Shown here in pieces: positions 58,673 to 64,000 of a stretch of DNA of 64,000 nucleotides. Below the pieces are notes generated by a model. It made no database searches, was not told the DNA's origin, and saw nothing but the letters and a program-made list of their open reading frames with translations. Positions within the stretch are counted from its first letter, which is position 1. Each line of letters opens with the position of its first letter. The position numbers were made by a program, and so were the translations under genes. Source of the DNA: Sinonovacula constricta (Eukaryota; Mollusca; Bivalvia; Cardiida; Solecurtidae); contig CM017572.1 in the NCBI GenBank assembly GCA_007844125.1, positions 32,673,764 to 32,737,763 of the forward strand. The letters run 5' to 3'.

Positions 58673-59716
58673 AACAAGAGGCCGTCAGAGACGGGTGATG
58701 CTCCCCGAATGGGTACTTTGTCACAAAAAAAGGTTAGTTGTATGAATATTGAGGTTTATTTTGAAAATGTTGTAGTACTATGAAATCAGACATAAACATA
58801 AACAAAGGGCAATGACTTAACAAGAGCCGGTCAAACCGGGTAGTTTGTCAAAAACAGTTGTAAAATCCGACTTCAAATAACGAAGATATGGGCCGGACAA
58901 GGTTTTGCTGCAAGGTCATGTTGTGACCTTGACCTTCAAGGTAGCGACCCAAATGTTGCGCGCGACATGTCGTCTCAACATGGTGATCATTTCTGTGAAA
59001 AAGTTTCGAAATCTGACTTCAAATAACGAAGATAACGGCAGGACACAAGTTCACTGCAACGTCACGCTGTGACCTTGACCTTCAAGGTAGGGACCCAAAT
59101 GTTGCGCGTGACACGTTGTCTCAACATGGTGGTCATTTCTGTGAAATAGTTTCGAAATCCGACTTCAAATAACAAAGTTATGGGCCGGACACGATTTTGC
59201 TGCAAGGTCGCGGTGTGACCTTGACCTTCAAGGTAGGGACTTAAATGTTGCGCGCGACACGTCGTCTCAACATGTTGGTCATTTCTGTGAAATAGTTTCG
59301 AAATCCGACTTCAAATAACGAAGTTATGGCCGGACACGATTTTTCTGCAAGGTCGCGGTGTGACCTTGACCTTCAAGGTAAGGACCCAAATGTTGCGCGC
59401 GACACGTCGTCTCAATATGGTGGTCATTTCTGTGAAATAGATTCGAAATCCGACTTCAAATAACAAAGTTATGGGCCGGACACGATTTGGCTGCAAGGTC
59501 ACGCTGTGACCTTGACCTTCAAGGTAGGGACCCAAATGTTGCGTGCGACACGTCGTCTCAACATGGTGGTCATTTCTGTGAAATAGTTACGAAATTCGAC
59601 TTCAAATAACGAAGTTATGGGCCAGACACGAATGGGACGTACGGACGGACTGACGGACGGACGGACGGACAAGGCGGCGACTATATGCTCCCCCGAAAGT
59701 TTTCAGGGAGCATAAA
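58673..59716 (+). repeat. AACAAGAG-headed element of 146-bp monomers with 3' hairpin
   Basis: Two heads (58673 AACAAGAGGCCGTC; 58819 AACAAGAGCCGGTC with CCGGT/ACCGG stem) are followed by five monomers. The anchor GTGACCTTGACCTTCAAGGT is at 58923, 59069, 59215, 59360 and 59506 (period 146, 146, 145, 146). Then comes a GGAC-type microsatellite (59641-59670) and a terminal hairpin at 59684-59714 (TATGCTCCC / GGGAGCATA) followed by A7. The left end also contains ATGCTCCCCGAA, partly complementary to the right end. No ORF. Confidence 0.92.
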
Positions 59717-60689
59717 AAAAATACAATTATAGATGAGTATAAAATTAAGGCTTGCCATGATAAGACTGACTCCACGCGGTGTTGCCAGGGTGCAGATGAA
59801 AAATCTTCGTAGTTTAAGCACGAAGTATCTATCTGTAAATGAATGCTCCTTTCGGGTATAACCATTCATTCGAATTTCGATTAAGTCAAATATAACGGCT
59901 CTTTGGAGTTCAGCCACCAATCGCTATTCCCTTAATATGTATTAATGCGAGAGATACGGCTTTTGCAAGCAACACATTCTGAAAAGCGCAGGCAAACCTG
60001 CGGGACCTAGCTATAGAGGCGCTAAACACAATATGCTGAGCATGCACATCGCTTAAAAATGAGGTTTCAACCAATGTATTTGTATGTACCGTTTTCCACT
60101 ATAACAAGCCTTTAACATGCCCCGAAAAGTTTATCGAGTAGAAACCCAAACCGGTTACTAGGCATTAGTACAGGTACGATCAAATTATCCCCCTACTCAT
60201 AATATAATTTCAATGCAATCACATACATATAATAATATAATATAATATAGTCCCTATCTTACATTTATGTAAACTTATTAAAAAATGTGCCGTCCTGGTA
60301 TGGTCCGTTCCTTTTTTCAGGCCGTTCTGGTATGGGCCGTCCTTTTTATTGGCCAATATGGATGTAACTCGTTTTGTTTACAATTTACAGAAAGTTTAAA
60401 TGATAAGCAATCGCAATATCCGTGTTTGCCCAAATGTGATACTAACCTAATATTCCGAATAGGGATTAACATTCTGTGTGCTTCAGTTTTTATCGTGTCA
60501 ATTCAATGTCAGCAGATTATCTGCAACATGCCACCGCCAAAAAGCAAGTCATGGCAGTATTATGTAAAGTATTTTGTCACATTTAACTGTCCCGATCTCC
60601 CAATCAACCCTTGTTGCCATTTATCTGGTAGTCGGAGCAAAGTAAGTGTTTCAGCCTCCCAATATCTCTATTCAGCATATATATATACA
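59717..60689. other. interval, no gene seen
   Basis: The plus-strand frame 60285-60710 and the minus-strand frames 59602-59920 have no recognisable domain. A TAATATAATATAATA low-complexity stretch lies at 60230-60250. Confidence 0.4.
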
Positions 60690-61170
60690 AGATCACCAAT
60701 TAAATTTTAATCAACATATTAATTTAATCAACATATTAAAAATATATATCGTAAGGCCATTTAACAACTCAATGTGCCTAATTAAACGCATTGGTTGTTT
60801 TCTCTCAAAATTGAATAAGTTCACCATTTTTCATACCTTTATTCTTTTAAACTTTAATTTCTGTCCTCTGGCTTGGCATTTCTGCACTAAAAGTAATTCT
60901 GCTAAATTAGAAAAAAATCAAGAGAGAGCCTTACGATTCATATATGATGACTACAAGAGTACATATGATAAATTATTAGATAGAGCGAAAGTACCATCAC
61001 TCAAGATCAGAAGGATGCGTACGAATTGAATGTTTTAAGATTTTATATAAATTATCGCCACCCTGTTTACATGACATTGTTGTTTTTAAAAACTCAAGTT
61101 ATGAGTTTAGATATACCAATATTGTAGACATACCTAGAGTACGAACAACTACCTATGGTAAGAAACCAAA
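60690..61170 (+). pseudogene. LINE reverse-transcriptase C-terminal remnant (Jockey/CR1-like)
   Basis: Frame 1 has LNFNQHINLI near 60696, KFTIFHTFILLNFNFCPLAW near 60820, then HFCTKSNSAKLEKNQERALR and FIYDDYKSTYDKLLDRAKVP. After a frameshift near 61015 the next frame continues with RIECFKILYKLSPPCLHDIV and a RYTNIVDIPRVRTTTYGKK block. This is the thumb/C-terminal region of LINE RTs. The catalytic core is absent, so it is a 5'-truncated dead copy unrelated in sequence to the two others in the window. Confidence 0.85.
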
Positions 61171-61321
61171 TATATTGACTGTCCTGGTCTATAGCAATGT
61201 GTATGTTACCTTTGCTTGTTGTTTTCATTTATTACCGTACATGAGCCTGATTCATACAGAGTCCAACTATGGACTTTCACACCACAATTGAGATACAACT
61301 GATTAGTCACCTAACATTTAA

Positions 61322-61323
<2 letters not shown>

Positions 61324-61398
<75 letters not shown>
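61324..61398. repeat. TA dinucleotide microsatellite, about 37 units
   Basis: Pure TA run immediately upstream of the SINE. It generates meaningless Tyr-Ile frames on both strands. Confidence 0.98.
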
Positions 61399-61401
<3 letters not shown>

Positions 61402-61445
61402 TTTATCCAACTTTTTTTTACAAACATTCACAACATTACTCCTTT

Positions 61446-61789
61446 CAATTCTATTCACCGGACCTGGTAGCGCAAGCGGTAGAGCGTCGGCTCCAGGTAC
61501 GGGAGGCCCCTGGTTCGATCCTGGGCCGCGACATACCAAAGTCGTTAAAAATGGTAGTGGTATAGCTCCCTTGCTAACGCTCAAGCAAATATAAGGGTAG
61601 TTCCACGACTGGTTGGCCCGGTGTCAGGATAATGTGACTGGGTGTGGTATCATGCCAGGTGTTCAAGGCATGCTATACACAGTGAAGGCAGCACTATATC
61701 TGCTTCAAGTGGACACCGTCTCCAGATAACAGAAATACTGTTGGTGGGACGATAAACCCAATAAATAAATAAATAAACAATTCTATTCA
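61446..61789 (+). mobile_element. intact tRNA-derived SINE with 12-bp target-site duplications
   Basis: SINE body 61458-61777 (320 bp). The head is tRNA-like: CCGGACCTGGTAGCGCAAGC with a pol III A box around 61466-61478, and GGTTCGATCC B box at 61512-61521. A non-tRNA body follows (GGTTGGCCCGGTGTCAGGAT, GGTGTTCAAGGCATGC) and a 3' part GTGGGACGATAAACCCA with an ATAA/AAAT tail. CAATTCTATTCA is duplicated exactly at 61446-61457 and 61778-61789. Transcription by pol III and mobilisation by a partner LINE are family knowledge. Young, because the TSDs are perfect. Confidence 0.95.
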
Positions 61790-62250
61790 AAAGGTTGATT
61801 GAACTGCATAAGTTTAACACCATAAACAGAGTGTTCAAAAGGTTAGAAAGACATTCTACATGTACTGAGCCATGCATCAACAAAAACTGTAACAGATATT
61901 TTGTTCAGGGCTCGCCAATTGCATGACTTTAATGAGGTAAATTGCAATACAATCAAAAGTATGTACCTAATAACATTATTTTGGACATGTTTCTTTTGAA
62001 CAAAATTTCTCTAGTTTAAGAAATATTGCATTGTATCAGTCATTTAAACACTACATCATATCACCCTTACACTTATGGGATATATAAGACCTAGTAACCA
62101 GCAGATAAAATGACAAAGTATCGAGAAATGAGTACATTTCTATGTTTTTGGTTTTGAACTACATTGTAGCATTTATGCGATGTAGCAATGTTCAATTTGA
62201 ATCTTTATTTTAAATTGAGTGACATTATTGTATAATATGTAAAGAGTGTA
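61790..62250. other. AT-rich interval, no gene seen
   Basis: No supported feature. Confidence 0.5.
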
Positions 62251-62520
62251 TATATTGTGACTTATTGTTAAATGCCGTTGAATGTGTGTGATGCAGAAAC
62301 AGGTGTTTCATCAAATTGGACACTTGGACAATTTTTGGACAATGTCCAGAAAATATGGTGGAGGAAAACCCCAGACAAATGTCTGGGTAGAACAACTGCC
62401 GCCCGCAATGCCCGTCAGATGAAAGACCTTTTCACATTAACCTTTTTGTTCCAACTGGGCCTCGAACCCATGAGGTGATAGGCTAAGCAGTCGCAGGAGT
62501 AACAAGGCGGCGACTCTAAG
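62251..62520 (+). repeat. dispersed repeat, second copy of the 371-415 family
   Basis: Contains GGTGGAGGAAAACCCCAGAC and TGTCTGGGTAGAACAACTGC, matching 371-415. The extent beyond the shared core is uncertain. The 68-codon frame here is not called a gene. Confidence 0.5.
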
Positions 62521-62644
62521 ATTTGCCCTCTAAGTGCTCTGATGAATAAGTACTTAAGAACTAAATAAACATTTAGAGTTCAGGTTCTATGTTCATAGAA
62601 CAGACAACATTCCACAGTTGTAAATATAAAAGGCTACACTATGT

Positions 62645-63000
62645 AACAAGAAACGTTGCCATAAGGCGTAACCAGGTTTTCATTTTACGTTTAGATTAAC
62701 AATGACCTTGACCTTTGCGGTAGGGCCAAGGCTATTAGACAAGACAGTCTGTCATTAAATGAACACTTGTGTGAAGAGATGATACGGTAAGTTTTAACGC
62801 TCTTTCATGAATGGTTACTGAGAAAAAGACAACTGAAACTAAAAACTTAATGAAAATGTTAAATTAAAAAGGGGCATAACTATGACAAAATACAGTAAAG
62901 AGATATGAAACTTGTCATGATAATTGCTACTGTAATGTAAGGCAACTATGTTAAGATTCAAAGCTCTACCTTGAACGGTTATCAAGACAGCACAAACCAG
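62645..63000 (+). repeat. dispersed repeat with AACAAGA head and TGACCTTGACC motif
   Basis: AACAAGAAACGTTGCCATAA followed by GGCGTAACC (weak GCC/GGC stem), then AATGACCTTGACCTTTGCGG and GGGCATAACTATGACAAAA. The plan is similar to that of the other AACAAGAG elements, but with no tandem monomers. Confidence 0.5.
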
Positions 63001-63269
63001 ACCCTTCCTACATCATCGATAACATCATTAGAAGTAACGGCCACGAGGTGGTAGTCTCCCTCCATTACCACATTGAATTCAACCCCATATAACTCATCTG
63101 GGCCAAATGAAACACATTGTTCAACAAATTCCACATTCAGGTAAAAACAGCGTAGAATGTATAACCATTATGATAACATGTGTGTTAGTTAACTGCTAGA
63201 ATATTAAAACCATTTGCAGTGTTTCATTTCCTCACATGTTATATGATGTTTAACGACTGACGCTGCTTT

Positions 63270-63550
63270 TGACATGATTGGAGAGGACAGGTGGTAGCAG
63301 GCCTGTGAGAATGATGAGAGTCATCGACCAGATGAAGACAAGTGACCACTTTACAGACAACAAGGTGGAAAGGTGTGTTATTGATCTGGCTGATGACACC
63401 AGTGAGGATAGCTCTACAGACACCGCCAGTATTGGGAGTACAACAGACAACGCTAGTGAAATGGACTGAAATGAACTGTTTAGTATTTGCATTGCTAAAT
63501 TGATGTAATAATGCCAGTGAGGATAGCTTTACAGACACCGCCAGTCTTAA
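63270..63550 (+). other. possible exon-like segment with a short direct repeat
   Basis: A 63-codon frame (63278-63469) is acidic and Ser/Thr-rich (DDTSEDSSTDTASIGSTTDN) after a more basic RMMRVIDQMKTSDHFTDNKV. It is less AT-biased than its flanks. GCCAGTGAGGATAGCT and ACAGACACCGCCAGT, seen at 63400-63434, recur at 63511-63546. It could be a terminal exon or a diverged transposon piece. Not recognised. Confidence 0.25.
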
Positions 63551-64000
63551 TTATGCAAATTAGCCAAAATGGATATTCACAAATATTAATGAGAATCTAA
63601 CGATAGATGTCAATTTTGATTAGTTAATAAGAATTTATTTGAATATTTGAACAAACTGTGTTGTTTTAAAAAATTAATAGGCACCCCTATTAGTCTGTGT
63701 AAGTTTTGCATGAATTGGTACATTATTTAATTTTGTATGATTTTGACATAATTTGGTCTGGGTTTTCCTCATTAATTTTAAACACACAAACTTGTTAAAA
63801 GCCTACTTATAAATATTCATAACACAATTCTCATGAATATTCAAAACTCTTAATTGTGAGCTAACAGTGTGCACTTTAAAATAAATTTTCACTCATTATC
63901 ACATATGTTGTATTTCTTTTCTTCCATTTTAGGATCTCAAGCATTTAACTAAAAAGATTTCTGAGTGTAGATGAAAATTTCTAGTTATTGTTCTATTAGT
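63551..64000. other. AT-rich end of window, no gene seen
   Basis: Nothing supported. Confidence 0.5.

Noticed and set aside
61458..61540. Functional tRNA gene
   Set aside because: A and B boxes are present, but the acceptor stem does not close properly and the segment continues into a SINE body with tail and target duplications.

Overview
The window is AT-rich eukaryotic DNA. Introns with GT/AG borders, a tRNA-headed SINE, non-LTR and LTR retrotransposon debris, TTAA-flanked MITEs and long minisatellites all say metazoan. Several dispersed repeat heads (AACAAGAG followed by a short GGCC-type hairpin, bodies rich in TGACCTTGACCTT) are of a kind common in molluscs, so a bivalve is my best guess. 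That is inference and no species is claimed. There are no prokaryotic operons and no CRISPR array.

Layout. 0.2-4.6 kb: an AGT triplet expansion runs into a 3-kb array of 35-bp units. 5.1-8.0 kb: decayed LTR-retroelement pieces on the minus strand (LTR-like segments, a gag-like pseudogene with one in-frame stop, a 300-bp direct repeat). 8.7-13.7 kb: the best host-gene evidence, three phase-compatible exons of an unidentified plus-strand gene. The splice donor of the second exon has been amplified five times, and the second intron holds a TTAA-flanked MITE. 14.6-15.4 kb: CR1-like LINE remnant. 16.5-18.3 kb: 38-bp array with higher-order structure. 19.0 and 25.3 kb: two copies of a second TTAA MITE family. 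22.1-22.9 kb: GC-rich, Harbinger-like transposon 5' part. 26.4 kb: 39-bp array. 28.9-36.5 kb: 7.5-kb satellite of 53-bp units with a recent 1.85-kb-shift internal duplication. 39.1-44.8 kb: minus-strand LINE whose RT core is missing and whose gap is occupied by a 45-bp minisatellite. 45.7-59.7 kb: dispersed repeats (three copies of one family, one with a SINE insertion and a paralogous empty site), a hAT pseudogene and two elements built of ~145-bp monomers. 58.0-58.6 kb: a plausible two-exon gene end. 60.7-61.8 kb: another LINE remnant and an intact SINE with perfect target-site duplications.

How it works together: this is a repeat-dominated, gene-poor segment. About a quarter of it is tandem array. 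Most long open frames are by-products of tandem repeats whose unit lacks stop codons. I found no convincing new enzymatic system. The unusual content is structural: amplification of an exon-intron junction, a minisatellite in the gap of a LINE, nested higher-order satellite structure, and a modular repeat superfamily with a shared head.
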